64,000 nucleotides of DNA from Hydractinia symbiolongicarpus (GCF_029227915.1 NC_079883.1:744001-808000), one strand, 5' to 3'. Shown: positions 10,635 through 24,210, counted from the stretch's first letter. Numbers and translations are program-made. Notes: generated by a model from the sequence alone, not told the origin.

Positions 10635-12704
10635 GGCCCGTATAGTCGAGTATATACAAAGAAAGTACCCTGTCTGTAAACTCATTTCCAGAACGATTTT
10701 TTAAATTATCTTTTCACCACTAAAACGCATGAGACTTGTAGTTTTCAAAAATGTTTTCATTTTTGATGAGACGCGGAATAAAAGAAGTTTAATCGCCGGC
10801 AAACGAAAACCCGCGATTTCCCGTAAATCCCGGACTCGGCCCGTATAGTCAAAAGTAAACAAAGAAAATACCCAGGGAGTAAACTCATTTCCCGAACGAT
10901 TTTTTAAATTATTTTTTCACCACTAAAACGTATGAGACTTGTAGTTTTCGAAAATGTTTTCATTTTTGATGAGACGCTGAATAAAAGAAGTTTAATCGCC
11001 GGCAAACGAAAATCCGCGAATTCCCGTAAATCCCGGCCACTGCCCGTATAGCCAGAAGTATACAAAGAAAGTACCCAGGAAGTAAACTCATTTCCCGAAC
11101 AATTTTTTAAATTATTTTTTCACCACTAAAACGCATGAGACTTGTAGTTTTCAAAAATGTTTTCATTTTTGATGAGACGCTGAATAAAAGAAGTTTAATC
11201 GCCGGCAAACGAAAACCCGCGTATAGTACAAAGTATACAAAGAAAGTACTCAGGAAGTAAACTCATTTCCCGAACGATTTTTTAAATTATATTTTCGCCA
11301 CTAAAACGCATGTGACTTGTAGTTTTCAAAAATGTTTTAATTTTTGATGAGACGCTTAATGAAAGAGGTTTAATCTCCGGCAAACGAAAACCCGCGATTT
11401 CACGTAAATCCCGGGCTTGGCCCGTATAGTCGAATGTATACAAAGAAAGTACCCAGGGAGTAAACGCATTTCCCGAACGATTTTTTAAGTTATTGTTTCA
11501 CCACTAAAACGCATGAGACTTGTAGTTTTCAAAAATGTTTTCATTTTTGATGAGACGCTTAATGAAAGAGGTTTAATCGCCGGCAAACGAAAACCCGCGA
11601 TTTCCCGTAAATCCCGGACTTGGCCCGTATAGTCAAAAGTATACAAAGAAAGTACCCAGAGAGTAAACTCATTTCCCGAACGATTTTTTAAATTATTTTT
11701 TCACCACTAAGACGCATGAGACTTGTAGTTTTCAGGAATGTTTTTATTTTTGATGAGACGCTTAATGAAAGAAGTTTAATCGCCGGCAAACGAAAACCTG
11801 CGTTTTCCCGTAAATCCCGGGCTTGGCCCGTATAGTCGAGTATATACAAACAAAGTACCCTGTCTGTAAACTCATTTCCAGAACGATTTTTTAAATTATC
11901 TTTTCACCACTAAAACGCATGAGACTTATAGTTTTCAAAAATGTTTTCATTTTTGATGAGAGGCGGAATAAAAGAAGTTTAATCGCCGGCAAACGAAAAC
12001 CCGCGATTTCCCGTAAATCCCGGACTCGGCCCGTATAGTCAAAAGTAAACAAAGAAAATACCCAGGGAGTAAACTCATTTCCCGAACGATTTTTTAAATT
12101 ATTTTTTCACCACTAAAACGTATGAGACTTGTAGTTTTCGAAAATGTTTTCATTTTTGATGAGACGCTGAATAAAAGAAGTTTAATCGCCGGCAAACGAA
12201 AATCCGCGAATTCCCGTAAATCCCGGACACTGCCCGTATAGCCAGAAGTATACAAAGAAAGTACCCAGGAAGTAAACTCATTTCCCGAACGATTTTTTAA
12301 ATTATTTTTTCACCACTAAAACGCATGAGACTTGTAGTTTTCAAAAATGTTTTCATTTTTGATGAGACGCTGAATAAAAGAAGTTTAATCGCCGGCAAAC
12401 GAAAACCCGCGATTTCCCGTAAATCCCGGACTCGGCCCGTATAGTACAAAGTATACAAAGAAAGTACTCAGGAAGTAAAATCATTTCTCGAACGATTTTT
12501 TAAGTTATTTTTTCACCACTAAAACGCATGAGACTTGTAGTTTTCAAAAATGTTTTCATTTTTGATGAGACGCTTAATGAAAGAGGTTTAATCGCCGGCA
12601 AACGAAAACCCGCGATTTCCCGTAAATCCTGGACTTGGCCCGTATAGTCAAAAGTATACAAAGAAAGTACCCAGGGAGTAAACTCATTTCCCGAACGATT
12701 TTTT

Positions 12705-12735
12705 TTTATTATTATTATTATTATTACTATTATTT
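12705..12735 (-). repeat. SINE 3' tail of AAT repeats
   Basis: On the plus strand this is a T run followed by ATT repeats with one ACT interruption. Read on the minus strand it is the SINE tail, about seven AAT units ending in As that merge with the satellite A6 tract. The LINE at 41,117-42,203 has the same tail type. Confidence 0.85.
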
Positions 12736-12947
12736 ACCCAGGATAGCCTCTTCAGTTCCTATTGGTACTGCTATCAACGAGGGTCCTGCCAAGGGGGTCC
12801 TAGCGCATTTAAAGCTCCCATTTGAGCTACGAAAGTCGTGGGAAGCACAGCAATCGCTCAACTAGACAACCGCCTAAGATATCAATCCTATTCTCGTGCT
12901 GAGCGCTAAGCAGAAAGGATAGATTCACACTTTTATAGTCTCTGGCA

Positions 12948-13018
12948 TGACTCGGCCGGGGTTTGAACCCAAGACCTCCCGCACTGAAAGCGAACGCTCT
13001 ACCACAAGGCTATCAGTC
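12948..13018 (-). other. SINE tRNA-like head with pol III A and B boxes
   Basis: Reading the minus strand: an A-box-like TAGCCTTGTGGTAGAGC, an anticodon arm TTCGC/GCGGG with loop TTTCAGT (position 34-36 would read TCA), and a T arm TTGGG/CCCGG with loop TTCAAAC. The B box GGTTCAAACCC fits the GGTTCRANNCC consensus. The acceptor stem pairs only in its outer four positions and the D stem is imperfect, so this is a SINE promoter rather than a working tRNA gene. The parental tRNA cannot be named with confidence. Confidence 0.8.
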
Positions 13019-16000
13019 GGTTTAAATTATTTTTTCACCACTAAGACGCATGAGACTTGTAGTTTTCAGGAATGTTTTTATTTTTGATGAGACGCCTAAT
13101 GAAAGAAGTTTAATCGCCGGCAAACGAAAACCCGCGTTTTCCCGTAAATTCCGGGCTTGGCCCGTATAGTTGAGTATATACAAAGAAAGTACCCTGTCTG
13201 TAAACTCATTTCCAGAACGATTTTTTAAATTATCTTTTCACCACTAAAACACATGAGACTTGTAGTTTTCAAAAATGTTTTCATTTTTGATGAGTCGCGG
13301 AAGAAAAGAAGTTTAATCGCCGGCAAACGAAAACCCGCGATTTCCCGTAACCCCCGGACTCGGCCCGTATAGTCAAAAGTTTACAAAGAAAATACCCAGG
13401 GAGTAAACTCATTTCCCGAACGATTTTTTAAATTATTTTATCACCACTAAAACGTATGAGACTTGTAGTTTTCAAAAATGTTTTCATTTTCGATGAGACG
13501 CTGAATAAAAGAAGTTTAATTGCCGGCAAACGAAAACCCACGATTTCCCGTAAATCCCGGACTCGGCCCGTATAGTCAAAAGTATACAAAGAAGGTACCC
13601 TGCGAGTAAATTCATTTCCAAAACGATTTTTTAAATTATTTTTTCACCACTAAGACGCATGAGACTTGTAGTTTTCAGGAATGTTTTTATTTTTGATGAG
13701 ACGCTTAATGAAAGAAGTTTAATCGCCGGCAAACGAAAACCCGCGTTTTTCCGTAAATCCCGGACTCGGCCCGTATAGTCAAAAGTATACAAAGAAAGTA
13801 CCCAGAGAGTAAACTCATTTCCCGAACGATTTTTTAAATTATTTTTTCACCACTAAGACGCATGAGACTTGTAGTTTTCAGGAATGTTTTTATTTTTGCT
13901 GAGACGCTTAATGAAAGAAGTTTAATCGCCGGCAAACGAAAACCCGCGTTTTCCCGTAAATCCCGGGCTTGGCCCGTATAGTCGAGTATATACAAAGAAA
14001 GTACCCTGTCTGTAAACTCATTTCCAGAACGATTTTTTAAATTATCTTTTCACCACTAAAACGCATGAGACTTGTAGTTTTCAAAAATGTTTTCATTTTT
14101 GATGAGACGCGGAATAAAAGAAGTTTAATCGCCGGCAAACGAAAACCCGCGATTTCCCGTAAATCCCGGACTCGGCCCGTATAGTCAAAAGTAAACAAAG
14201 AAAATACCCAGGGAGTAAACTCATTTCCCGAACGATTTTTTAAATTATTTTTTCACCACTAAAACGTATGAGACTTGTAGTTTTCGAAAATGTTTTCATT
14301 TTTGATGAGACGCTGAATAAAAGAAGTTTAATCGCCGGCAAACGAAAATCCGCGAATTCCCGTAAATCCCGGCCACTGCCCGTATAGCCAGAAGTATACA
14401 AAGAAAGTACCCAGGAAGTAAACTCATTTCCCGAACGATTTTTTAAATTATTTTTTCACCACTAAAACGCATGAGACTTGTAGTTTTCAAAAATGTTTTC
14501 ATTTTTGATGAGACGCTGAATAAAAGAAGTTTAATCGCCGGCAAACGAAAACCCGCGATTTCCCGTAAATCCCGGACTCGGCCCGTATAGTACAAAGTAT
14601 ACAAAGAAAGTACTCAGGAAGTAAACTCATTTCCCGAACGATTTTTTAAGTTATTTTTTCACCACTAAAACGCATGAGACTTGTAGTTTTCAAAAATGTT
14701 TTCATTTTTGATGAGACGCTGAATAAAAGAAGTTTAATCGCCGGCAAACGAAAACCCGCGATTTCCCGTAAATCCCGGACTCGGCCCGTATAGTACAAAG
14801 TATACAAAGAAAGTACTCAGGAAGTAAACTCATTTCCCGAACGATTTTTTAAGTTATTTTTTCACCACTAAAACGCATGAGACTTGTAGTTTTCAAAAAT
14901 GTTTTCATTTTTGATGAGACGCTTAATGAAAGCGGTTTAATCGCCGGCAAACGAAAACCCGCGATTTCCCGTAAATCCCGGACTTGGCCCGTATAGTCAA
15001 AAGTATACAAAGAAAGTACCCAGGGAGTAAACTCATTTCCCGAACGATTTTTTAAATTATTTTTTCACCACTAAGACGCATGAGACTTGTAGTTTTCAGG
15101 AATGTTTTTATTTTTGATGAGACGCCTAATGAAAGAAGTTTAATCGCCGGCAAACGAAAACCCGCGTTTTCCCGTAAATCCCGGGCTTGGCCCGTATAGT
15201 TGAGTATATACAAAGAAAGTACCCTGTCTGTAAACTCATTTCCAGAACGATTTTTTAAATTATCTTTTCACCACTAAAACGCATGAGACTTGTAGTTTTC
15301 AAAAATGTTTTCATTTTTGATGAGTCGCGGAAGAAAAGAAGTTTAATCGCCGGCAAACGAAAACCCGCGATTTCCCGTAAATCCCGGGCTTGGCCCGTAT
15401 AGTTGAGTATATACAAAGAAAGTACCCTGTCTGTAAACTCATTTCCAGAACGATTTTTTAAATTATCTTTTCACCACTAAAACGCATGAGACTTGTAGTT
15501 TTCAAAAATGTTTTCATTTTTGATGAGTCGCGGAAGAAAAGTAGTTTAATCGCCGGCAAACGAAAACCCGCGATTTCCCGTAACTCCCGGACTCGGCCCG
15601 TATAGTCAAAAGTTTACAAAGAAAATACCCAGGGAGTAAACTCATTTCCGGAACGATTTTTTAAATTATTTTTTCACCACTAAAACGTATGAGACTTGTA
15701 GTTTTCAAAAATGTTTTCATTTTTGATGAGACGCTGAATAAAAGAAGTTTAATTGCCGGCAAACGAAAACCCACGATTTCCCGTAAATCCCGGACTCGGC
15801 GCGTATAGTCAAAAGTATACAAAGAAGGTACCCTGCGAGTAAATTCATTTCCAAAACGATTTTTTAAATTATCTTTTCACCACTAAAACGCACGAGACTT
15901 GTAGTTTTCAAAAATGTTTTCATTTTTGATGAGACGCTGAATAAAAGAAGTTTAATCGCCGGCAAACGAAAACCCACGAATTCACGTAAATCCCGGACTC

Positions 16001-18449
16001 GGCCCGTATAGTCAAAAGTATAAAAAGAAAGTACCCAGGGAGTAAACTCATTTCCCGAACGATTTTTTAAATTATTTTTTCACCACTAAGACGCATGAGA
16101 CTTGTAGTTTTCAGGAATGTTTTTATTTTTGATGAGACGCCTAATGAAAGAAGTTTAATCGCCGGCAAACGAAAACCCGCGTTTTCCCGTAAATCCCGGG
16201 CTTGGCCCGTATAGTTGAGTATATACAAAAAAGTACCCTGTCTGTAAACTCATTTCCAGAACGATTTTTTAAATTATCTTTTCACCACTAAAACGCATGA
16301 GACTTGTAGTTTTCAAAAATGTTTTCATTTTTGATGAGACGCGGAATAAAAGAAGTTTAATCGCCGGCAAACGAAAACCCGCGATTTCACGTAAATCCCG
16401 GACTCGGCCCGTATAGTCAAAAGTATACAAAGAAAATACCCAGGGAGTAAACTGATTTCTCGAACGAATTTTTAAATTATCTTTTCACCACTAAAACGTA
16501 TGAGACTTGTAGTTTTCAAAAATGTTTTCATTTTTGATGAGACGCTGAATAAAAGAAGTTTAATCGCCGGCAAACGAAAACCCGCGATTTCCCGTAAATC
16601 CCGGACTCGGCCCGTATAGTCAAAAGTATACAAAGAAGGTACCCTGCGAGTAAATTCATTTCCAAAACGATTTTTTAAATTATCTTTTCACCACTAAAAC
16701 GCACGAGACTTGTAGTTTTCAAAAATGTTTTCATTTTTGATGAGACGCGGAATAAAAGAAGTTTAATCGCCGGCAAACGAAAACTCGCGAATTCACGTAA
16801 ATCCCGGACTCGGCCCGTATAGTCAAAAGTATACAAAGAAAATACGCAGGGAGTAAACTCATTTCCAGAACGATTTTTTAAATTATCTTTTCACCACTAA
16901 AACGTATGAGACTTGTAGTTTTCAAAAATGTTTTCATTTTTGATGAGACGCTGAATAAAAGAAGTTTAATCGCCGGCAAACGAAAACCCGCGATTTCCCG
17001 TAAACCCCGGACTCGGCCCGTATAGTCAAAAGTATACAAAGAAGGTACCCTGCGAGTAAACTCATTTCCAAAACGATTTTTTAAATTATCTTTTCACCAC
17101 TAAAACGCACGAGACTTGTAGTTTTCAAAAATGTTTTCATTTTTGATGAGACGCTGAATAAAAGAAGTTGAATCGCCGGCAAACGAAAACCCGCGAATTC
17201 ACGTAAATCCCGGACTCGGCCCGTATAGTCAAAAGTATACAAAGAAAATACGCAGGGAGTAAACTCATTTCCAGAACGATTTTTTAAATTATCTTTTCAC
17301 CACTAAAACGCATCAGACTTGTAGTTTTCAAAAATGTTTTCATTTTTGATGAGACGCTGAATAAAAGATGTTTAATCGCCGGAAAACGAAAACCCGCGAT
17401 TTCCCGTAAATCCCGGACTTGGCCCGTATAGTCAAAAGTATACAAAGAAAGTACCCAGGGAGTAAACTCATTTCCCGAACGATTTTTTAAATTATTTTTT
17501 CACCACTAAGACGCATGAGACTTGTAGTTTTCAGGAATGTTTTCATTTTTGATGAGACGCTTAATGAAAGAAGTTTAATCGCCGGCAAACGAAAACCCGC
17601 GTTTTCCCGTAAATCCCGGGCTTGGCCCGTATAGTTGAGTATATACAAAGAAAGTACCCTGTCTGTAAACTTATTTCCAGAACGATTTTTTAAATTATCT
17701 TTTCACCACTAAAACGCATGAGACTTGTAGTTTTCAAAAATGTTTTCATTTTTGATGAGTCGCGGAAGAAAAGAAGTTTAATCGCCGGCAAACGAAAACC
17801 CGCGATTTCCCGTAACTCCCGGACTCGGCCCGTATAGTCAAAAGTTTACAAAGAAAATACCCAGGGAGTAAACTCATTTCCCGAACGATTTTTTAAATTA
17901 TCTTTTCACCACTAAAACGCACGAGACTTGTAGTTTTCAAAAATGTTTTCATTTTTGATGAGACGCTGAATAAAAGAAGTTTAATCGCCGGCAAATGAAA
18001 ACCCACGAATTCACGTAAATCCCGGACTCGGCCCGTATAGTCAAAAGTATACAAAGAAAATACCCAGGGAGTAAACTGATTTCTCGAACGATTTTTTAAA
18101 TTATTTTTTCACCACTAAAACGTATGAGACTTGTAGTTTTCAAAAATGTTTTCATTTTTGATGAGACGCTGAATAAAAGAAGTTTAATCGCCGGCAAACG
18201 AAAACCCGCGATTTCCCGTAAATCCCGGACTCGCCCGTATAGTCAAAAGTATACAAAGAAGGTACCCTGCGAGTAAATTCATTTCCAAAACGATTTTTTA
18301 AATTATCTTTTCACCACTAAAACGCACGAGACTTGTAGTTTTCAAAAATGTTTTCATTTTTGATGAGACGCGGAATAAAAGAAGTTTAATCGCCGGCAAA
18401 GGAAAACCCGCGAATTCACGTAAATCCCGGACTCGGCCCGTATAGTCAA

Positions 18450-20560
18450 AAGTATACAAAGAAAATACGCAGGGAGTAAACTCATTTCCAGAACGATTTT
18501 TTAAATTATCTTTTCACCACTAAAACGCACGAGACTTGTAGTTTTCAAAAATGTTTTCATTTTTGATGAGACGCTGAATAAAAGATGTTTAATCGCCGGA
18601 AAACGAAAACCCGCGATTTCCCGTAAATCCCGGAGTTGGCCCGTATAGTCAAAAGTATACAAAGAAAGTACCCAGGGAGTAAACTCATTTCCCGAACGAT
18701 TTTTTAAATTATTTTTTCACCACTAAGACGCATGAGACTTGTAGTTTTCAGGAATGTTTTCATTTTTGATGAGACGCTTAATGAAAGAAGTTTAATCGCC
18801 GGTAAACGAAAACCCGCGTTTTCCCGTAAATCCCGGGCTTGGCCCGTATAGTCGAGTATATACAAAGAAAGTACCCTGTCTGTAAACTCATTTCCAGAAC
18901 GATTTTTTAAATTATCTTTTCACCACTAAAACGCATGAGACTTGTAGTTTTTAAAAATGTTTTCATTTTTGATGAGACGCGGAATAAAAGAAGTTTAATC
19001 GCCGGCAAACGAAAACCCGCGATTTCCCGTAAATCCCGGACTCGGCCCGTATAGTCAAAAGTATACAAAGAAAATACCCAGGGAGTAAACTCATTTCCCG
19101 AACGATTTTTTAATATATTTTTTCACCACTAAAACGTATGAGACTTGTAGTTTTCAAAAATGTTTTCATTTTTGATGAGACGCTGAATAAAAGAAGTTTA
19201 ACCGCCGGCAAACGAAAACCCGCGATTTCCCGTAAACCCCGGACTCGGCCCGTATAGTCAAAAGTATACAAAGAAGGTACCCTGCGAGTAAACTCATTTC
19301 CAAAACGATTTTTTAAATTTTCTTTTCACCACTAAAACGCATGAGACTTGTAGTTTTCAAAAATGTTTTCATTTTTGATGAGACGCTGAATAAAAGAAGT
19401 TGAATCGCCGGCAAACGAAAAACCGCGAAATCACGTAAATCCCGGACTCGGCCCGTATAGTCAAAAGTATACAAAGAAAATACGCAGGGAGTAAACTCAT
19501 TTCCAAAACGATTTTTTAAATTATCTTTTCACCACTAAAACGCATCAGACTTGTAGTTTTCAAAAATGTTTTCATTTTTGATGAGACGCTGAATAAAAGA
19601 TGTTTAATCGCCGGAAAACGAAAACCCGCGATTTCCCGTAAATCCCGGACTTGGCCCGTATAGTCAAAAGTATACAAAGAAAGTACCCAGGGAGTAAACT
19701 CATTTCCCGAACGATTTTTTAAATTATTTTTTCACCACTAAGACGCATGAGACTTGTAGTTTTCAGGAATGTTTTCATTGTTGATGAGACGCTTAATGAA
19801 AGAAGTTTAATCGCCGGCAAACGAAAACCCGCCTTTTCCCGTAAATCCCGGGCTTGGCCCGTATAGTCGAGTATATACAAAGAAAGTACCCTGTCTGTAA
19901 ACTCATTTCCAGAACGATTTTTTAAATTATCTTTTCACCACTAAAACGCACGAGACTTGTAGTTTTCAAAAATGTTTTCATTTTTGATGAGACGCTGAAT
20001 AAAAGAAGTTTAATCGCCGGCAAACGAAAACCCGCGAATTCACGTAAATCCCGGACTCGGCCCGTATAGTCAAAAGTATACAAAGAAAATACGCAGGGAG
20101 TAAACTCATTTCCAGAACGATTTTTTAAATTATCTTTTCACCACTAAAACGTATGAGACTTGTAGTTTTCAAAAATGTTTTCATTTTTGATGAGACGCTG
20201 AATAAAAGATGTTTAATCGCCGGCAAACCAACACCCGCGATTTTCTGTAAATCCCGGACTCGGCCTGTATAGTCAAAAGTATACAAAGAAAGTACCCAGG
20301 GAGTAAACTCGTTTCCCGAACGATTTTTTAAATTATTTTTTCACCACTAGAACGCATGAGACTTGTAGTTTTCAGGAATGTTTTCATTTTTGATGAGACG
20401 CTTAATGAAAGAAGTTTAATCGCCGGGAAACGAAAACCTGCGATTTCCCGTAAATCCCGGGCTTGGCCCGTATAGTCGAATGTATACAAAGAAAATACCC
20501 AGGGAGTAAACTCATTTCCCGAACGATTTTTTGAATTATTTTTTCACCACTAAAACGTAT
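18450..20560. repeat. 18-monomer higher-order unit, copy 1
   Basis: Recurs at about 22,100-24,210 with offset 3,651-3,653, 18 monomers within 1-3 bp. Shared rare marks are cggcaaacca (20,221 and 23,873), the cctgtaaatc/ttctgtaaatc position just after it, gtaaactcgtttcccg, and cgccgggaaacg (20,422 and 24,074). Several substitutions separate the copies, so this duplication is older than those at 25-36 kb. Edges are approximate. Confidence 0.65.
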
Positions 20561-22099
20561 GAGACTTGTAGTTTTCAAAAATGTTTTCATTTTGATGAGA
20601 CGCGGAATAAAAGCAGTTTAATCGCCGGCAAACGAAAACCCGCGATTTCCCGTAAATCCCGGACTCGGCCCGTATAGTCAAAAGTATACAAAGAAAATAC
20701 CCAGGGAGTAAACTCATTTCCCGAACGATTTTTTAAATTATTTTTTCACCACTAAAACGTATGAGACTTGTAGTTTTCAAAAATGTTTTCATTTTTGATA
20801 AGACGCTGCATAAAAGTAGTTTAATCGCCGGCAAACGAAAACCCGCGATTTCCCGTAAATCACGGACTCGGCCCGTATAGTCAAAAGTATACAAAGAAAG
20901 TACCCTGCGAGTAAACTCATTTCCAGAGCGATTTTTTAAATTATCTTTACACCACTAAAACGCACGAGACTTGTAGTTTTCAAAAATGTTTTCATTCTTG
21001 ATGAGACGCTGAATAAAAGAAGTTTAATCGCCGGCAAACGAAAACCCGCGATTTCCCGTAAATCCTGGACTCGGCCCGTATAGTCAAAAGTATACAAGTA
21101 AAGTACCCTGCGAGTAAACTCATTTCCAGAACGATTTTTTAAATTATCTTTTCACCACTAAAACGCACGAGACTTGTAGTTTTCAAAAATGTTTTCATTT
21201 TTGATGAGACGCTGAATAAAAGAAGTTTAATCGCCAGCAAACGAAAACCCGCGAATTCCCGTAATTCCCGGACTTGGCCCGTATAGTCAAAAGTATACAA
21301 AGAAAATACCCAAGGAGTAAACTCATTTCCCGAACGATTTTTTAAATTATTTTTTCACCACTAAAACGTATGAGACTTGTAGTCATCAAAAATGTTTTCA
21401 TTTTTGATAAGACGCTAAATAAAAGATGTTTAATCGCCGGCAAACGAAAACCCGCGATTTCCCGTAAATCCCGGACTCGGCCCGTATAGTCAAAAGTATA
21501 CAAAGAAAGTACCCAGGGAGTAAACTCATTTCTTGAACGATTTTTTAAATTATTTTTTCACCACTAAAACGGATGAGACCTGTAGTTTTCAAAAATGTTT
21601 TCATTTTTGATAAGACGCAGAATAAAAGATGTTTAATCGCCGGCAAACGAAAACCCGCGATTTCCCGTAAATCCCGGGCTTGGCCCGTAAAGTCGAATGT
21701 ATACAAAGAAAGTACCCTGTGAGTAAACTCATTTCCCGAACGATTTTTTAAATTATTTTTTCACCACTAAAACGCATGAGATTTGTAGTCTCCAAAAATG
21801 TTTTAATTTTTGATGAGACGCGGAATAAAAGAAGTTTAATCGCCGGCAAACGAAAACCCGCAATTTCCCGTAAATCCCGGACTCGGCCCGTATAGTCAAA
21901 AGCATACAAAGAAAATACCCAGGGAGTAAACTCATTTCCCGAACGATTTTTTAAAGTATTTTTTCATCACTAAAACGCATGAGACTTGTAGTTTTCAAAA
22001 ATGTTTTGATTTTTGATGGGACGCCTAATGAAAGAGTTTTAATCGCCGGCAAACGAAAACCCGCGATTTCCCGTAAATCCCGGACTCGGCCCGTATAGT

Positions 22100-24210
22100 C
22101 AAAAGTATACAAAGAAGGTACCCTGCGAGTAAATTTGTTTCAAAAACGATTTTTTAAATTATCTTTTCACCACTAAAACGCACGAGACTTGTAGTTTTCA
22201 AAAATGTTTTCATTTTTGATGAGACGCTGAATAAAAGATGTTTAATCGCCGGAAAAAAAAACCCGCGATTTCCCGTAAATCCCGGACTTGGCCCATATAG
22301 TCAAAAGTATACAAAGAAAGTACCCAGGGAGTAAACTCATTTCCCGAACGATTTTTTAAATTATTTTTTCACCACTAAGACGCATGAGACTTTTAGTTTT
22401 CAGGAATGTTTTCATTTTTGATGAGACGCTTAATGAAAGAAGTTTAATCGCCGGCAAACGAAAACCCGCGTTTTCCCGTAAATCCCGGGCTTGGCCCGTA
22501 TAGTCGAGTATATACAAAGAAAGTACCCTGTCTGTAAACTCATTTCCAGAACGATTTTTTAAATTATCTTTTCACCACTAAAACGCATGAGACTTGTAGT
22601 TTTTAAAAATGTTTTCATTTTTGATGAGACGCGGAATAAAAGAAGTTTAATCGCCGGCAAACGAAAACCCGCGATTTCCCGTAATTCCCGGACTCGGCCC
22701 GTATAGTCAAAAGTATACAAAGAAAATACCCAGGGAGTAAACTCATTTCCCGAACGATTTTTTAAATTATTTTTTCACCACTAAAACGTATGAGACTTGT
22801 AGTTTTCAAAAATGTTTTCATTTTTGATGAGACGCTGAATAAAAGAAGTTTAATCGCCGGCAAACGAAAACCCGCGATTTCCCGTAAAGCCCGGACTCGG
22901 CCCGTATAGTCAAAAGTATACAAAGAAGGTACCCTGCGAGTAAACTCATTTCCAAAACGATTTTTTAAATTATCTTTTCACCACTAAAACGCACGAGACT
23001 TGTAGTTTTCAAAAATGTTTTCATTTTTGATGAGACGCTGAATAAAAGAAGTTGAATCGCCGGCAAACGAAAACCCGCGAATTCACGTAAATCCCGGACT
23101 CGGCCCGTATAGTCAAAAGTATACAAAGAAAATAAGCAGGGAGTAAACTCATTTCCAGAACGATTTTTTAAATTATCTTTTCACCACTAAAACGCATCAG
23201 ACTTGCAGTTTTCAAAAATGTTTTCATTTTTGATGAGACGCTGAATAAAAGATGTTTAATCGCCGGAAAACGAAAACCCGCGATTTCCCGTAAATCCCGG
23301 ACTTGGCCCGTATAGTCAAAAGTATACAAAGGAAGTACCCAGGGAGTAAACTCATTTCCCGAACGATTTTTTAAATTATTTTTTCACCACTAAGACGCAT
23401 GAGACTTGTAGTTTTCAGGAATGTTTTCATTTTTGATGAGACGCTTAATGAAAGAAGTTTAATCGCCGGCAAACGAAAACCCGCGTTTTCCCGTAAATCC
23501 CGGGCTTGGCCCGTATAGTCGAGTATATACAAAGAAAGTACCCTGTCTGTAAACTCATTTCCAGAACGATTTTTTAAATTATCTTTTCACCACTAAAACG
23601 CACGAGACTTGTAGTTTTCAAAAATGTTTTCATTTTTGATGAGACGCTGAATAAAAGAAGTTTAATCGCCGGCAAACGAAAACCCGCGAATTCACGTAAA
23701 TCCCGGACTCGGCCCGTATAGTCAAAAGTATACAAAGAAAATACGCAGGGAGTAAACTCATTTCCAGAACGATTTTTTAAATTACCTTTTTACCACTAAA
23801 ACGTATGAGACTTGTAGTTTTCAAAAATGTTTTCATTTTTGATGAGACGCTGAATAAAAGATGTTTAATCGCCGGCAAACCAAAACCCGCGATTTCCTGT
23901 AAATCCCGGACTCGGCCTGTATAGTCAAAAGTATACAAAGAAAGTACCCAGGGAGTAAACTCGTTTCCCGAACGATTTTTTAAATTATTTTTTCACCACT
24001 AGAACGCATGAGACTTGTAGTTTTCAGGAATGTTTTCATTTTTGATGAGACGCTTAATGAAAGAAGTTTAATCGCCGGGAAACGAAAACCTGCGATTTTC
24101 CGTAAATCCCGGGCTTGGCCCGTATAGTCGAATGTATACAAAGAAAATACCCAGGGAGTAAACTCATTTCCCGAACGATTTTTTGAATTATTTTTTCACC
24201 ACTAAAACGT
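22100..24210. repeat. 18-monomer higher-order unit, copy 2
   Basis: Second copy of the unit at about 18,450-20,560. Same order of monomer types, including the caggaatg copy with gcttgg/ctgtctg and the aatacgcaggg copies. Confidence 0.65.

Larger units (their letters stand above)
8270..10636. repeat. 1,356-bp offset tandem duplication
   Basis: The segment 8,270-9,280 recurs at 9,626-10,636 (offset 1,356). It includes the aaagcgg monomer, the rare attttccgaacg variant (8,581 and 9,937) and the fold-back junction. The left breakpoint lies near the gacgcgg/gacgctg difference at about 9,622. Confidence 0.8.
1..12704. repeat. 203-bp satellite array, left segment
   Basis: Head-to-tail copies of a monomer of about 203 bp. 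The anchor gtttaatcgccggc falls at 48, 251 and 454, giving exact 203-bp steps, and continues to the SINE insertion. About 62 monomers are present. Each has a GC-rich core (gccggcaaacg, cccgcg, tcccgtaaatcccgg, ggcccgtatag), then an AT-rich half containing tcaccactaaaacgcatgag and gatgagacgc. Markers of this segment are copies with caggaatg in place of caaaaatg, copies with cgaaaatg plus gccagaag, and the fold-back junctions near 6,275, 9,255 and 10,611. No gene is visible. Short open frames are chance, because the period shifts frame at every monomer. Confidence 0.98.
12705..13020 (-). mobile_element. tRNA-derived SINE, minus strand
   Basis: About 316-319 bp of non-satellite DNA inserted inside the T6 tract of a monomer. 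The satellite continues in register on both sides, and the empty paralogue is at 2,163-2,168. On the minus strand the element runs 13,020 to 12,705: a tRNA-like head with A- and B-box sequences, an unrelated body of about 190 bp that I do not recognise, and a 3' tail of AAT repeats ending in an A run. The target-site duplication cannot be measured because it lies in a T run; at most a few Ts are duplicated. It is probably a complete element moved by a LINE in trans. Confidence 0.85.
10637..14700. repeat. Large duplicated block, copy 2
   Basis: Second copy of 101-3,840, interrupted by the SINE at about 12,705-13,020. Near 14,700-14,900 it carries one extra monomer, a local 203-bp tandem duplication of the gctgaataaaag/gtatagtacaaag type that copy 1 lacks. 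Its left edge coincides with the third fold-back junction (10,611-10,634), so that junction is also a higher-order-repeat boundary. Confidence 0.8.

Noticed and set aside
12635-12865. 76-codon frame running from satellite into the SINE
   Set aside because: It crosses the insertion boundary and translates the ATT tail as a tyrosine run. It is a chance fusion.
12948-13018. Functional tRNA gene with TCA anticodon (selenocysteine or suppressor)
   Set aside because: The acceptor stem pairs only in four outer positions, the D stem is imperfect, and the sequence continues into a SINE body and tail.
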